NCBI GenBank assembly: GCA_905214725.1 | Contig: CAJMNH010000001.1 | Span: 1 to 64,000, forward strand | From: an uncultured bacterium | Lineage (GTDB): Bacteria; Bacteroidota; Bacteroidia; Bacteroidales; Rikenellaceae | Reading direction: 5' to 3' | Length of the DNA: 64,000 nt | Shown here: one piece after another, positions 26,225 through 35,067 of the stretch | Position numbering within the stretch: position 1 is the stretch's first letter | Layout of the letters: the number at the start of each line of letters is the position of its first letter | Translations under genes and position numbers: made by a program | Notes under the pieces: model-generated | Database searches by the model: none | Seen by the model: the letters and a program-made list of their open reading frames with translations, nothing else | What the model was told of the DNA's origin: nothing

Positions 26225-27265
26225 ATGAGAAGCATCAAGGAACAATACTGGCGTTATTCGCTCTTCGTCATTATTCTGGGGCTGGGAGCCGTCATTTTTA
26301 TCGAGCTGACGCCCTATATCGGGGGCCTGCTGGGGGCCATGACGATCTACGTATTGCTTCGGCGGCAGATGCGCTACCTGACAGCCCGCCGCAAATGGCG
26401 GCGCAGCTTGGCGGCTTCGCTGCTGCTTGTCGAGGCCATCGTTTGCTTCCTGATCCCGCTCAGCGGGATTGTCTGGCTGTTCGTGAACAAGGTGCAGGAT
26501 TTTACCCTCGATCCCCAATCCCTGATCGATTCCATTCGTCATGTCACCGAACTGATCCGTCAAAGAACCGGATACGATTTGTTGAGGGAAGACAATATTT
26601 CATCGTTGGCCGCCGTGGTAACCAAGATCGGGCAGGCGTTCTTGCAGGGTATTTTCAGCTTCGGCGTCGACGTCGCCATCCTGCTGTTCGTGCTCTATTT
26701 CATGTTGATCGGCGGGAGCCGCATGGAGAATTATTGCAGGGCCATTCTTCCGTTCAATGCGACCGTTACGCGCAATGTGATGAGCGAAATCTATATGATT
26801 GTCCGCTCGAATGCGATCGGCATTCCGTTGATCGCCATCGTTCAGGGCGCGATCGCTTATGTGGGCTATCTTATTTGCGGCATTCAGGGGGCGCTTTTCT
26901 GGGGAGTGATCACCTGTTTCTCCACCATCCTCCCCGTTATCGGAACCGCCCTCGTGTGGGTACCTTTGGCATTCTACCTCGCCGTGGAGCATAATTGGGG
27001 CGCTGCTGTCGGACTGATGGTTTACGGCGTGGTAGTGATCACCCAGTCGGACAACGTGATGCGTTTCATCCTGCAAAAAAAGATGGCCGACACCCATCCC
27101 CTCGTGACGATTCTCGGGGTGCTCGTCGGATTACCGCTTTTCGGATTCATGGGTGTGATCTTCGGCCCGTTGCTGTTGGATATGTTTACTTTTTTCGTGC
27201 ATATCTTTAAGCGGAAATATATCGACGGTACGGAGACCGCCCGCCTCTTTATTCCCGATAGCTGA
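26225..27265 (+). CDS. AI-2E family transporter
   Basis: The 346-residue protein of the PerM/YdiK/TqsA family has about eight membrane spans. Its pattern includes LTPYIGGLLGAMTIYVLLRR, FVLYFMLIGGSRMENY, AIVQGAIAYVGYLICGIQGALFWGVITCF, and the end LVTILGVLVGLPLFGFMGVIFGPLLLDM. Family members export small molecules or exchange ions; E. coli TqsA exports autoinducer-2, but substrates differ and cannot be named here. It stands alone between two terminators. Confidence 0.88.
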   Translation: MRSIKEQYWRYSLFVIILGLGAVIFIELTPYIGGLLGAMTIYVLLRRQMRYLTARRKWRRSLAASLLLVEAIVCFLIPLSGIVWLFVNKVQDFTLDPQSLIDSIRHVTELIRQRTGYDLLREDNISSLAAVVTKIGQAFLQGIFSFGVDVAILLFVLYFMLIGGSRMENYCRAILPFNATVTRNVMSEIYMIVRSNAIGIPLIAIVQGAIAYVGYLICGIQGALFWGVITCFSTILPVIGTALVWVPLAFYLAVEHNWGAAVGLMVYGVVVITQSDNVMRFILQKKMADTHPLVTILGVLVGLPLFGFMGVIFGPLLLDMFTFFVHIFKRKYIDGTETARLFIPDS

Positions 27266-27285
27266 TTTGTCGGGATTTCCATGAT

Positions 27286-27323
27286 AACGAAACGGGAACC
27301 GAATATTCGGTTCCCGTTTCGTT
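27286..27323. terminator. Bidirectional terminator between convergent genes
   Basis: A perfect 38-base palindrome: AACGAAACGGGAACCGAAT and its reverse complement. It lies between the transporter stop (27265) and the lipoprotein stop (27343), so it can serve both directions. Outer A and T bases supply short U-tracts. Confidence 0.85.
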
Positions 27324-27342
27324 ATTCAATTTTACAGCGGAG

Positions 27343-28848
27343 CTATTCGCGGATGCAGCGCACGGAGTAGGCGTCGGCACGGGCACCTCCTCCGGCCGGC
27401 GAGGTCGTGATCATCTCGCCTCCCTGCTGGTCCTTGATCTGGAAGGAGAGAACGGCATAGGCTCCGCCTTGGAACATGTCTCCCGGATAGGGAGCGTTGC
27501 CCCAGTAGGAACCCCACAGGCCGCTCATGCTGCCCATTAACATCGCGTATGAACCGTCGTAACGGGCTGCGGCAGGGAAATAGGAGGACGCGCTGTCGCT
27601 CAGATTGAAGACCCAGCCGTAGTCGTAATCGGCCAACGTTTTCGCATCGTCGCCGCTGATGTCGGCGATGTCGAATTCGTCGATTACCCACGCATAACCG
27701 CCCGATGCGGTGAAGTTGCGGAATACGTCGGCGGGCGGGACGCGCCAGCCCACGGGGCACGGATCGTAGAAGGACTTTGCTCCTTTGTTCAGGAGGTTGT
27801 TACCGGCGTCTTTTTCACCGCCTTTGGGATTTCCCCACAGGGCGTCGTTACTTTTGTCCGCTTCCAACCAGTCGCGCGAGGTGGCGAATTGCTTCATACT
27901 GGAGAGGCAGACGGTCGGATGCGCAATGGCGTAGGCGAGGTTGTTGTTGTCGGTGCTCGACCACGACGAGTTGGTGATCTTGATCTCGTTGTTATCGCCG
28001 TCATAGATCGTTGCGCCGACGGTCGTGGTTGTTCCGGTCAGCGTAGGAGCCGCAGGGAACGGATCTTTACGTCCCCATTGGTAGAGCAGACCGTAGCTCT
28101 CCACATCTCCCGTTTTGTTGTCCATGGCTCCGAGGTTCATGTTCATTACTTCGTAGCCCATTTTCGAACTCAGGCTCGCAACTTCGGTTTTGGGATACCA
28201 GATATGCCAGCTCCACAGAATCTCTCCGTCCCGCACGGCAATCAGGGCATTGCCCGGTTCGGCGATCTTGAAACCGATCCGACCGTCGGCAAGCGTCACG
28301 TCGGTGATCAGGTTCGGCGAACTCTGCCAAACGATCTCGGCGCTGGTTCCCGCAACGGCCGCGGGCGCGTCGAGACCTTCGGTCGTTGCTCCGTTGCCGC
28401 GTACGGTCGCATTGAAACTATAACTGCCCGCTGCTGTGACGAGGTAGCAGTTCGAAGTGCCGCCTGCACTCAGGTCGACGACTTTTTCCTTGCCCGCCTC
28501 CTGCGACACCTGCAATTTCTTGCTGATGCTGCGCTCTCCCGATGTCGCGGTCACGGTCACGGTGGCGGCCGGCATCGGTTCCAGCGTCTCGTTTTCTACG
28601 GCCGATACCGTAAATTTACCCCCCCCCGATGTTACGGTGCACCAAGTCTGATCCGATTTGGCTTTCCATGTATCCATGTTGGTCGTAACGGTGATTTCGA
28701 CGTTTCCGCCCTCTGCAGGAAAGGAGATCGGGGAATCGGGAGCTAGCGTCAGTTCGGGATCGGGAGCCGGTTCGGTCTTGTCATCGTCGGAACATCCCGC
28801 CAGACATACGCACAATGCGCACATCCAATACAGTACAATTTTTTTCAT
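27343..28848 (-). CDS. BACON-domain lipoprotein with Fib_succ_major-type C-terminus
   Basis: The 501-residue protein has a lipoprotein signal peptide ending at LAGCSDDD (Cys19). One BACON-like beta domain follows at about residues 35-115 (ISFPAEGGNVEITVTTN, WCTVTSGGGKF). The C-terminal half carries FYDPCPVGWRVPPADVF, YFPAAARYDGS and the final DAYSVRCIRE, the pattern of Fibrobacter succinogenes major paralogous-domain proteins. It is probably surface-exposed, with a carbohydrate- or mucin-binding role suggested only by the BACON part. A G9 tract (complement of 28619-28627) encodes the Gly triplet in the BACON domain. Confidence 0.85.
   Translation of the reverse strand: MKKIVLYWMCALCVCLAGCSDDDKTEPAPDPELTLAPDSPISFPAEGGNVEITVTTNMDTWKAKSDQTWCTVTSGGGKFTVSAVENETLEPMPAATVTVTATSGERSISKKLQVSQEAGKEKVVDLSAGGTSNCYLVTAAGSYSFNATVRGNGATTEGLDAPAAVAGTSAEIVWQSSPNLITDVTLADGRIGFKIAEPGNALIAVRDGEILWSWHIWYPKTEVASLSSKMGYEVMNMNLGAMDNKTGDVESYGLLYQWGRKDPFPAAPTLTGTTTTVGATIYDGDNNEIKITNSSWSSTDNNNLAYAIAHPTVCLSSMKQFATSRDWLEADKSNDALWGNPKGGEKDAGNNLLNKGAKSFYDPCPVGWRVPPADVFRNFTASGGYAWVIDEFDIADISGDDAKTLADYDYGWVFNLSDSASSYFPAAARYDGSYAMLMGSMSGLWGSYWGNAPYPGDMFQGGAYAVLSFQIKDQQGGEMITTSPAGGGARADAYSVRCIRE
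28619..28627. repeat. C9 (G9 on coding strand) inside the BACON lipoprotein gene
   Basis: Nine C residues on the + strand. On the coding strand they give the Ser-Gly-Gly-Gly region near residue 75. The gene is in frame at this length; a slip would leave only signal peptide and part of one domain. Confidence 0.9.
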
Positions 28849-28965
28849 ACGCCTTTTAACTTTGAGTTAGACAATATATTTCCCTTCCGTTTTTGTCGCT
28901 CGGACAAACGGGCAAATCGTTTTTATTGCATGACTCGGGCGAATGCCCTAACTAACCTTTCGGGG

Positions 28966-28997
28966 TAAAGATAAGATGTTTCAAGGGAAAAAACAAA
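28966..28997 (-). promoter_or_regulatory. Probable promoter of the BACON lipoprotein gene
   Basis: On the minus strand TATCTTTA (complement of 28966-28973) differs from TAnnTTTG only at the last base. TTTG (complement of 28994-28997) lies 20 bp upstream. The predicted leader is about 110 nt. Confidence 0.5.
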
Positions 28998-29339
28998 CAT
29001 TTGGCTGTTTATCCGAATCCGGTCCGTGTTTATTTTCTTGACCGTTTCGTATGCACAAACCTTTGCGCCGTCTATGCAAAAGCGTTCGATAAAAAGAAAA
29101 AGCCTCCCTGTTCACCCGTGTCGCAAACCGATGGCATTCGCTTGCAAAGTGTCGAGGTGCCGCAACAGAATTCCGGCTAAGCCTCCCTTTTCAAAGGGAG
29201 GTTTGGAGGGATTGTCTGCATCCGCGCAGCGGCAACGGCGTGCAAGGACGATACCTCCGATTCCGAGTTGCATTAGCGCCGATTCGGCAAACCGTTCCGG
29301 TTCGGAGGGTTTGTCAGGACTTGGATTTCTCCGGCCAGT
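28998..29339. other. Intergenic region with a palindromic element
   Basis: No supported gene. A perfect nine-base stem with a two-base loop (CCTCCCTTT 29182-29190, AAAGGGAGG 29193-29201) is followed by TTTGGAGGG. A related GCCTCCCT sits near 29103. The arrangement resembles a dispersed intergenic palindrome and could also end transcription of der. Confidence 0.5.
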
Positions 29340-30644
29340 CTACTTCGCCCTAAAGTACAGCTGCAACGGAACGCCGGAGAAATCCCAGCGTTCGCGGATC
29401 TTGTTCTCCAAAAACCGGCGGTAGGGTTCCTTGACGTACTGCGGCAGGTTGACGAAGAAAGCGAATTGCGGCGTCGGCGTCGGCAGCTGCATGGCGTATT
29501 TGATGCGGATGTATTTGCCTTTGGTCGAGGGCGGTGGCGTCTCTTCGATGACGGGCAGGATGTAGTCGTTGAACTCCGAAGTGGGAATACGGCGTTTACG
29601 CGACTGGAAGACGCGCACGGCCGTCTGCAACACCTCCAAGATGCGCTGCTTGTTCAGAACCGAGGTGAAGATGATCGGGATGTCATTGAACGGAGCCAGT
29701 TTTTTCATCAGAAACTCGCGCCACTCCTTCATCGTGTTGTTGCCCTTTTCGATCAGGTCCCATTTGTTGACGACGATCACGCATCCCTTGCGGTTGCGGA
29801 CGATCAGGTTGTGGATATTCAGGTCCTGCGATTCGAGCCCCTGCTCGGCGTCGAGCATCAGAATGCAGACGTCGGAGTTTTCGATGGCGCGGATCGAGCG
29901 CATCACGGAGTAGAATTCGAGGTCTTCGGTCACTTTGCCCTTCTTGCGCATGCCGGCCGTGTCGACCAGATAGAAGTCCATGCCGAACTTGTTGTATCGC
30001 GTGTGAATCGAATCGCGCGTGGTGCCGGCTACCGGCGTGACGATATTGCGTTCGGTTCCTAGCAGGGCGTTCGTGAGCGACGACTTGCCCACGTTGGGAC
30101 GCCCGACGATGGTGATGCGCGGCAGGTCTTCTTCGTACTCGGCCGTAGTCTCGGCGGGCAGCGCTTCCAGAATGGCGTCCATCAGGTCGCCCGTGCCGCT
30201 CCCCGACATCGACGAAATGCAGTAGGGGTCGCCCAGCCCGAGTTTGTAGAACTCGTGCGAGGAGTAGATCTGGTCGTAGTTATCGACTTTATTGCAGACC
30301 AGAATGACCTTTTTCGAGGTGCGGCGCAGAATGTCGGCCATCAGCGTGTCGAGGTCGGTGATGCCGGTCGATACCTCCACCATAAAGAGAATCACGTCGG
30401 CTTCGTCGATGGCCAGCATAACCTGCCGGCGAATATCTTCTTCGAAGACGTCTTCCGAATTGACCGTGTAGCCGCCCGTGTCGATCACGGAAAACTCCTT
30501 GCCGTTCCAGTCGGTTTTGCCGTAATGGCGGTCGCGGGTCGTGCCGGCCGTGGAGTCCACGATGGCCTGACGTTGTCCCACCAGACGGTTGAAGAGAGTG
30601 CTTTTGCCCACGTTGGGGCGACCGACTATCGCTACTAAACTCAT
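29340..30644 (-). CDS. der: Ribosome-assembly GTPase Der (EngA)
   Basis: Essential GTPase of 50S subunit maturation. The 434-residue protein has two tandem G domains, each with its own P-loop GRPNVGKS (8-15 and about 180-187), G3 motifs DTGGY and DTAGM, and G4 motifs NKVD and NKWD. A KH-like C-terminal domain ends the protein (residues about 350-434, YAMQLPTPTPQFAFFVN, FLENKIRERWDFSGVPLQL). Two G domains in one chain are unique to Der. A -7 box lies at the complement of 30726-30733. It is divergent from the barrel gene at 30967. Confidence 0.97.
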   Translation of the reverse strand: MSLVAIVGRPNVGKSTLFNRLVGQRQAIVDSTAGTTRDRHYGKTDWNGKEFSVIDTGGYTVNSEDVFEEDIRRQVMLAIDEADVILFMVEVSTGITDLDTLMADILRRTSKKVILVCNKVDNYDQIYSSHEFYKLGLGDPYCISSMSGSGTGDLMDAILEALPAETTAEYEEDLPRITIVGRPNVGKSSLTNALLGTERNIVTPVAGTTRDSIHTRYNKFGMDFYLVDTAGMRKKGKVTEDLEFYSVMRSIRAIENSDVCILMLDAEQGLESQDLNIHNLIVRNRKGCVIVVNKWDLIEKGNNTMKEWREFLMKKLAPFNDIPIIFTSVLNKQRILEVLQTAVRVFQSRKRRIPTSEFNDYILPVIEETPPPSTKGKYIRIKYAMQLPTPTPQFAFFVNLPQYVKEPYRRFLENKIRERWDFSGVPLQLYFRAK

Positions 30645-30725
30645 ATCGAATCGTTGTTAAATCAGGTTGACGCGTTGATACAGACATCTTTCGTGCCGCA
30701 TGCCGCGTGCAATTTTTCCAGACGG

Positions 30726-30733
30726 CAAAGGTA
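30726..30733 (-). promoter_or_regulatory. -7 promoter box of der
   Basis: TACCTTTG on the minus strand matches the Bacteroidetes -7 consensus. No convincing TTTG was found at the usual distance upstream. It would give a leader of about 75 nt. Confidence 0.5.
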
Positions 30734-30795
30734 CGATAATTCGGTGAGCTAAAAAAGTTTTGAAATAATTTTCACGCTTATTTGCGAAAAATCCC

Positions 30796-30954
30796 TATAT
30801 TTGGCTTCGCCTTAGATACTCCGTCTCGGCATAATCAAACTGACGTTTGTTTCTGCACTCGGTTTTTTTCGTATCTTTGGCTTCGCCTTAGATACTCCGT
30901 CTCGGCATAATCAAACGAAACGTTTGCTTCTGCGCTCGACTTTTCGTATCTTTG
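30796..30954 (+). repeat. Tandem promoter-bearing repeat, two units
   Basis: Two identical 40-base blocks (30801-30840 and 30877-30916) repeat with a 76-base period. Each is introduced by a -7 box (TATATTTG 30796-30803, TATCTTTG 30872-30879), and a third box, TATCTTTG, closes the array at 30947-30954. Each unit contains two palindromes: GTATCT with AGATAC around the -7 box, and CAAAC with GTTTG, whose TTTG can act as the -33 element. A diverged copy lies on the minus strand at 51249-51329. Confidence 0.85.
30923..30954 (+). promoter_or_regulatory. Proximal promoter of the barrel-phoH-pepD operon
   Basis: TTTG (30923-30926), a 20-base spacer and TATCTTTG (30947-30954) form a full Bacteroidetes promoter at the end of the tandem repeat. 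Transcription would begin near 30961, only about six bases before the ATG at 30967. The unit upstream offers a second, similar promoter (TTTG 30846-30849, box 30872-30879). Confidence 0.75.
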
Positions 30955-30966
30955 ACATCATATACT

Positions 30967-31542
30967 ATGACGACAATGAAGGGAAAACGCATTCTTACGA
31001 CGATTGTTCTGCTGATTTCGGTACTGTCCGCATCGGCTGCGGGTCCGCGGCTGGGATTGCAGGCGCGTGCCGGTCTCAATATCTCCGATTTCTCCGCTTC
31101 GGCCGACGGACTGAGTTTATCGACCCGGCTGGGATTCCACGCCGCCGTGGCCGTGCCGCTCTCGTTCGGGGCCATCGGCGTGCAACCGGAACTGATGTAC
31201 ATGCGCAATACGCTGAAAGTGAACGGCCAGAAGGTGAAGATGTCCAATGTCGAACTGCCCGTGCTCTTTACCCTGCGCATTCTTGGGCCGCTGAGCGTAC
31301 TTGTGGGCCCGTCGTTCGCTCTTTCGGACAGCAGCTATTATCATATCGACGGCGAACGCCGCGAATTCGGCAACGGCAAGCCGACGCTCACCTATATGGC
31401 GGGCGCCGCCGTGCGGCTGAACCATCTGGTGCTCGACTGCCGTTTCAACGGAGCCTTCAATAAAACCAAGAACTATTTCGAGGGGGTTTATCCCCGAATC
31501 AAATCCTATACGCTGCTGCTGAGCGTAGGTTATGCTTTTTAA
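30967..31542 (+). CDS. Outer-membrane beta-barrel protein, PorT-like
   Basis: The 191-residue protein has a signal peptide (KRILTTIVLLISVLSASAAG). Alternating hydrophobic strands follow: GLQARAGLNISDF, LGFHAAVAVPLSFG, VQPELMYMRNTL, and a last strand YTLLLSVGYAF ending in Phe, as outer-membrane barrels do. It belongs to the PorT/OMP_b-brl_2 type of eight-strand barrels; ligand unknown. Met at 30976 is an alternative start that leaves a longer leader. phoH starts four bases after its stop. Confidence 0.83.
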   Translation: MTTMKGKRILTTIVLLISVLSASAAGPRLGLQARAGLNISDFSASADGLSLSTRLGFHAAVAVPLSFGAIGVQPELMYMRNTLKVNGQKVKMSNVELPVLFTLRILGPLSVLVGPSFALSDSSYYHIDGERREFGNGKPTLTYMAGAAVRLNHLVLDCRFNGAFNKTKNYFEGVYPRIKSYTLLLSVGYAF

Positions 31543-31545
31543 CCG

Positions 31546-32535
31546 ATGGGGGAGGAGATCAGCAAACAGATAACGGTCGACGGCGTCGATCCGCGTGAGT
31601 TGTACGGCGCGCAGAGTGTTTATCTCGAACAGATTCGGGCATTGCATCCCGCGCTCAAAATCGTGGCGCGCGGTTCGTCGCTCAAAGTGTTGGGTGCAAA
31701 AGCCGATGCCGAGCGTTTCGAACGCCGCATGCAGGGACTTATCGATTACTATCTGAAATACGGGCATATCTCCCGCGAGGTGGTGGCGCAGGCCTTCGCC
31801 GCGTCGGGCATCTCGTCGGACGAGGCGCCGGCCGATCAGGACGTGATCGTCTACGGCAATAACGGCACGATCGTGCGCGCCCGTACGGTCAACCAGCAGC
31901 GGTTGGTGCGACTTTACGATACCGACGATCTGCTCTTCGCCGTCGGTCCGGCCGGATCGGGCAAGACCTATACGGCTATTGCGCTGGCCGTGCGCGCGCT
32001 GCGCGAGAAGGTGGTGCGGCGGGTGATCCTTACGCGTCCTGCCGTCGAAGCGGGCGAGAAACTGGGGTTCCTGCCCGGCGACATGAAGGAGAAACTCGAT
32101 CCCTATCTGCAACCGCTCTACGATGCGCTCAACGACATGATCCCGCCCGCCAAGCTCCAGAAGTTCATGGAGGAGGGGACGATTCAGATCGCGCCGCTGG
32201 CTTACATGCGGGGTCGGACGCTCGACAACGCCTTCGTCATTCTGGACGAGGCGCAGAACACGACCCTGCCCCAGATCAAGATGTTCCTCACGCGCATGGG
32301 ACGCAACGCCAAGTTCATCGTTACGGGCGACGTGACGCAGATCGACCTGCCGCGCAAGGGGGACAGCGGTCTTACGCGGGCCATCGAGATTCTGCGCGAC
32401 GTGAAGGGGATCGGCGTCGTCGAGTTCGACCGCCGCGACATCGTGCGTCACGAGTTGGTCAAGCACATCGTCGACGCCTTCGACCGTCGCAGCGAGTTGG
32501 AGCAGTCGCTCAATCAAGTTGATCATAAATCTTAA
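31546..32535 (+). CDS. PhoH-family ATPase
   Basis: The 329-residue protein has an N-terminal KH-like segment (KIVARGSSLKVLGAKADAERF) and a P-loop GPAGSGKT (134-141). ILTRPAVEAGEKLGFLPGD, VILDEAQN (Walker B) and TGDVTQIDLP follow, the hallmarks of PhoH/YbeZ. YbeZ works with the RNase YbeY in rRNA processing in other bacteria; no ybeY lies beside it here. It is co-directional with the barrel gene upstream and pepD downstream with very short gaps, so all are probably one operon. Confidence 0.93.
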   Translation: MGEEISKQITVDGVDPRELYGAQSVYLEQIRALHPALKIVARGSSLKVLGAKADAERFERRMQGLIDYYLKYGHISREVVAQAFAASGISSDEAPADQDVIVYGNNGTIVRARTVNQQRLVRLYDTDDLLFAVGPAGSGKTYTAIALAVRALREKVVRRVILTRPAVEAGEKLGFLPGDMKEKLDPYLQPLYDALNDMIPPAKLQKFMEEGTIQIAPLAYMRGRTLDNAFVILDEAQNTTLPQIKMFLTRMGRNAKFIVTGDVTQIDLPRKGDSGLTRAIEILRDVKGIGVVEFDRRDIVRHELVKHIVDAFDRRSELEQSLNQVDHKS

Positions 32536-32547
32536 AAATATCCGATT

Positions 32548-34011
32548 ATGAATACCGATTTAACCGCTTTGAAACCCGCACTGGTGTGGAAACACTTTGC
32601 GGCGATGACGCAGATTCCGCGTCCGTCGTTTCACGAGGAGAAGATTCGTCGTTATGTGATGGAGACGGCCCGTTCGTTCGGCTTGGAGTGCAAGGAGGAC
32701 GCGGCGCACAACGTCTATGTGCGCAAGCCCGCCTCGAAAGGGATGGAGAATCGTTGCGGCGTAATTCTTCAGGCGCACCTCGATATGGTGCCGCAAAAGA
32801 ACAACGACAAGAAGTTCGATTTTCTCAAAGATCCTATCCACGCCTATATCGACGGCGAGTGGGTGACGGCCGACGGTACGACGCTGGGCGCCGACAACGG
32901 TATCGGTGCGGCGGCTATCTTGGCCGTGTTGGAGGACGACTCGTTGGCGCACGGCCCGCTGGAAGCGCTCTTTACGGCTACCGAGGAGACCGGCATGGCC
33001 GGTGCGTTCGGCCTGAAAAAGGGGCTGCTCAAAGGCGATATCCTGCTCAATCTCGACTCGGAGACCGAGGGCGAGTTATACGTCGGCTGTGCCGGAGGTC
33101 TGGATGCGAACATCAAGTTCCGCTATACGCCCGAAGCGACTCCCGCCCGCAACTACGCGGCGGCGACGCTCACGGTCAAAGGGCTCAAAGGCGGCCACTC
33201 GGGTATTCAGATCATCTGTCAGCGCGCCAATGCCAACAAATTGCTGTTCCGTCTGCTGCGTCGCTGGACGGCTGCGCACGACCTGTTGCTCTGCTCGGTC
33301 GACGGCGGCGGCCTGCGCAATGCCATTCCGCGCGAGGCGACCGCTACGGTGATGGTGCGCGCCAAGGATTTCGAAGCATTCCAGAAGGAGGTGAAAGCCT
33401 TCGAGAAGCTGATGAAGGCCGAATTCTCCGGTATCGAGGAGAGCATCTCGATCAAGGCGAAGGCGTGCGACCGTCCTGCCGAAATGATCGCGAAAGAGGT
33501 GCAGGGGAATCTGATCCGCGCCGTGGCCGCTTGTCCCGACGGGTTGCAGCGCATGTCGCTGGCCATGCCGGGACTGGTGCAGACCTCGACCAATCTGGCG
33601 CGCGTCGTCTCCGACGGGCGGAGCGTGCAACTGCAATGTCTGCTGCGCAGTTCGGTCAACTCCGAGAAGGAGGCGCTGGGCGATGCGATCGCTGCGGTCT
33701 TCGAACTGGCGGGCGCCAAGGTCGAACTGACGGGCAGCTACGACGGCTGGAATCCCGATATGGACTCTCCGATCCTGAAAGCGATGACCGCCTCTTACGA
33801 GAAACTCTATGGTCGCAAACCGGCCGTCATGGCGATTCATGCCGGCTTGGAGTGTGGTGTGATCGGCGGCGCCTATCCCAAACTCGACATGATTTCGTTC
33901 GGTCCCACGATCTGCTATCCCCACTCGCCCGACGAGAAGGTCGAGATCGCGTCGGTGGGCAAGTTCTATGATTTTCTGCTTCACACGTTGAAGCATATTC
34001 CCGTCCGGTAG
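32548..34011 (+). CDS. pepD: Aminoacyl-histidine dipeptidase PepD
   Basis: Cytosolic zinc dipeptidase of family M20C that splits Xaa-His dipeptides such as carnosine. The 487-residue length matches the family. Visible metal and catalytic regions are ILQAHLDMVPQ, TTLGADNGIGAA, ATEETGMAGAFGL and LNLDSETEGELYVGCAGG; KGGHSGIQI starts the lid domain, and the last ligand is in AIHAGLECG. Twelve bases separate it from phoH; the lipid-kinase gene begins two bases after its stop. Confidence 0.93.
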   Translation: MNTDLTALKPALVWKHFAAMTQIPRPSFHEEKIRRYVMETARSFGLECKEDAAHNVYVRKPASKGMENRCGVILQAHLDMVPQKNNDKKFDFLKDPIHAYIDGEWVTADGTTLGADNGIGAAAILAVLEDDSLAHGPLEALFTATEETGMAGAFGLKKGLLKGDILLNLDSETEGELYVGCAGGLDANIKFRYTPEATPARNYAAATLTVKGLKGGHSGIQIICQRANANKLLFRLLRRWTAAHDLLLCSVDGGGLRNAIPREATATVMVRAKDFEAFQKEVKAFEKLMKAEFSGIEESISIKAKACDRPAEMIAKEVQGNLIRAVAACPDGLQRMSLAMPGLVQTSTNLARVVSDGRSVQLQCLLRSSVNSEKEALGDAIAAVFELAGAKVELTGSYDGWNPDMDSPILKAMTASYEKLYGRKPAVMAIHAGLECGVIGGAYPKLDMISFGPTICYPHSPDEKVEIASVGKFYDFLLHTLKHIPVR

Positions 34012-34013
34012 CC

Positions 34014-34991
34014 GTGGTCGCTTCGCCGCCTCACGTCGAAGGGCATCAGTGGTTCGCCATCGTCAACCCCGTGGCCGGCAACGGCCGCGGGCTGGATGAC
34101 TTTCCGCGCATTTCGAAGCTCCTGCGCGAGCAGCAGATTCACTGCGAAGCGGTTTTCAGCGAGCATAAGTTCCACGCCGTCGAACTGACGGTCGAAGCCG
34201 TGCGGCGCGGTTACCGCCGCATCATCGCCATCGGCGGCGACGGTACGCTGCACGAGGTGGTCAACGGCCTGTTTATCCAGCAGGTGGTGCCTCCGTCGGA
34301 GGTGCTGCTTGCAGTGATCGCCGTCGGTTCGGGCAACGACTGGATCCGCATGTTCGGCATTCCGCAGAACTATGCCGACGCCATCCGCGCCATCGGCGAG
34401 GAACATTCGTTTTTGCAGGATGTGGGCGTCGTGTCGTACGAAGAGGCGAAATACCGGCAGAATCGTTATGTGGCCAATGTGGCCGGTGCGGGCTACGATG
34501 CGCAGGTCGTGCGGCGTTTTACGCACCTCAAAAAGAAGGGCCGGCACGGCCGTTGGCTCTATACGTGGTCGGTCATCCGTTCGTTCTTCCGTTATAAGCC
34601 TACGGGCGTCAAGGTGTGGGTCGACGGCAAGCGGGTTTACAACAATCTGCTGCTCAGCATCGCCCTCGGTGTGGGAAAATACAACGGCGGAGGTGTGCAG
34701 CAGTTACCCGACGCGGTGGCCGACGACGGCATGTTCGACATTTCGCTGGTGCGTCCCATCCACTTTTGGCACATTATCTTCCGTTTCCATAAACTCTTCA
34801 ACGGCAAGATTTACGAGATTCGTCACATCCTGCGCGAGCGGGGCAGTACGATCCGTATCGAATCTTCCCCCGAGATCGAACTCGAAGTGGACGGCGAACT
34901 GCTGGGGCATACGCCGCTCGAATTTACCATGCTGCGGCGCGCCGTCCGCGTCGTGGTGTCGCAGGAGTTCCTCGCGTCGAAGGTGGAATAG
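34014..34991 (+). CDS. Diacylglycerol kinase-family lipid kinase
   Basis: The 325-residue protein has the DAGK catalytic domain: FAIVNPVAGNGRG near residue 14, the nucleotide loop IAIGGDGTLHEVVNG and VGSGNDWIRM. The C-terminal beta-sandwich includes GVGKYNGGGVQQLPDAVADDGMFDISLV. This matches bacterial YegS/DgkB-like kinases, which phosphorylate diacylglycerol or another lipid; the substrate cannot be told. The start is a GTG two bases after pepD's stop. It ends the operon before a strong hairpin. Confidence 0.9.
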   Translation: MVASPPHVEGHQWFAIVNPVAGNGRGLDDFPRISKLLREQQIHCEAVFSEHKFHAVELTVEAVRRGYRRIIAIGGDGTLHEVVNGLFIQQVVPPSEVLLAVIAVGSGNDWIRMFGIPQNYADAIRAIGEEHSFLQDVGVVSYEEAKYRQNRYVANVAGAGYDAQVVRRFTHLKKKGRHGRWLYTWSVIRSFFRYKPTGVKVWVDGKRVYNNLLLSIALGVGKYNGGGVQQLPDAVADDGMFDISLVRPIHFWHIIFRFHKLFNGKIYEIRHILRERGSTIRIESSPEIELEVDGELLGHTPLEFTMLRRAVRVVVSQEFLASKVE

Positions 34992-35005
34992 CGCATGTTC
35001 CCTGA

Positions 35006-35047
35006 ACGCAGATGCGGGCAGCCACAAAAGGCTGCCCGCATCTGCGT
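35006..35047. terminator. Bidirectional hairpin between convergent genes
   Basis: A perfect 18-base stem (35006-35023 with 35030-35047, built on GATGCGGGCAGCC) and a six-base loop of mostly A. It sits between the lipid-kinase stop (34991) and the lipoprotein stop (35068). There is no long T-run on either side. Confidence 0.7.
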
Positions 35048-35067
35048 ATAAGGCGATATGACCGGCG

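Noticed and set aside
31117..32526. A 469-codon minus-strand frame opposite the barrel and phoH genes
   Set aside because: Spans two well-supported + strand genes and has no family features.
32586..33971. A 461-codon + strand frame inside pepD
   Set aside because: Out-of-frame reading of pepD, extremely Arg-rich.
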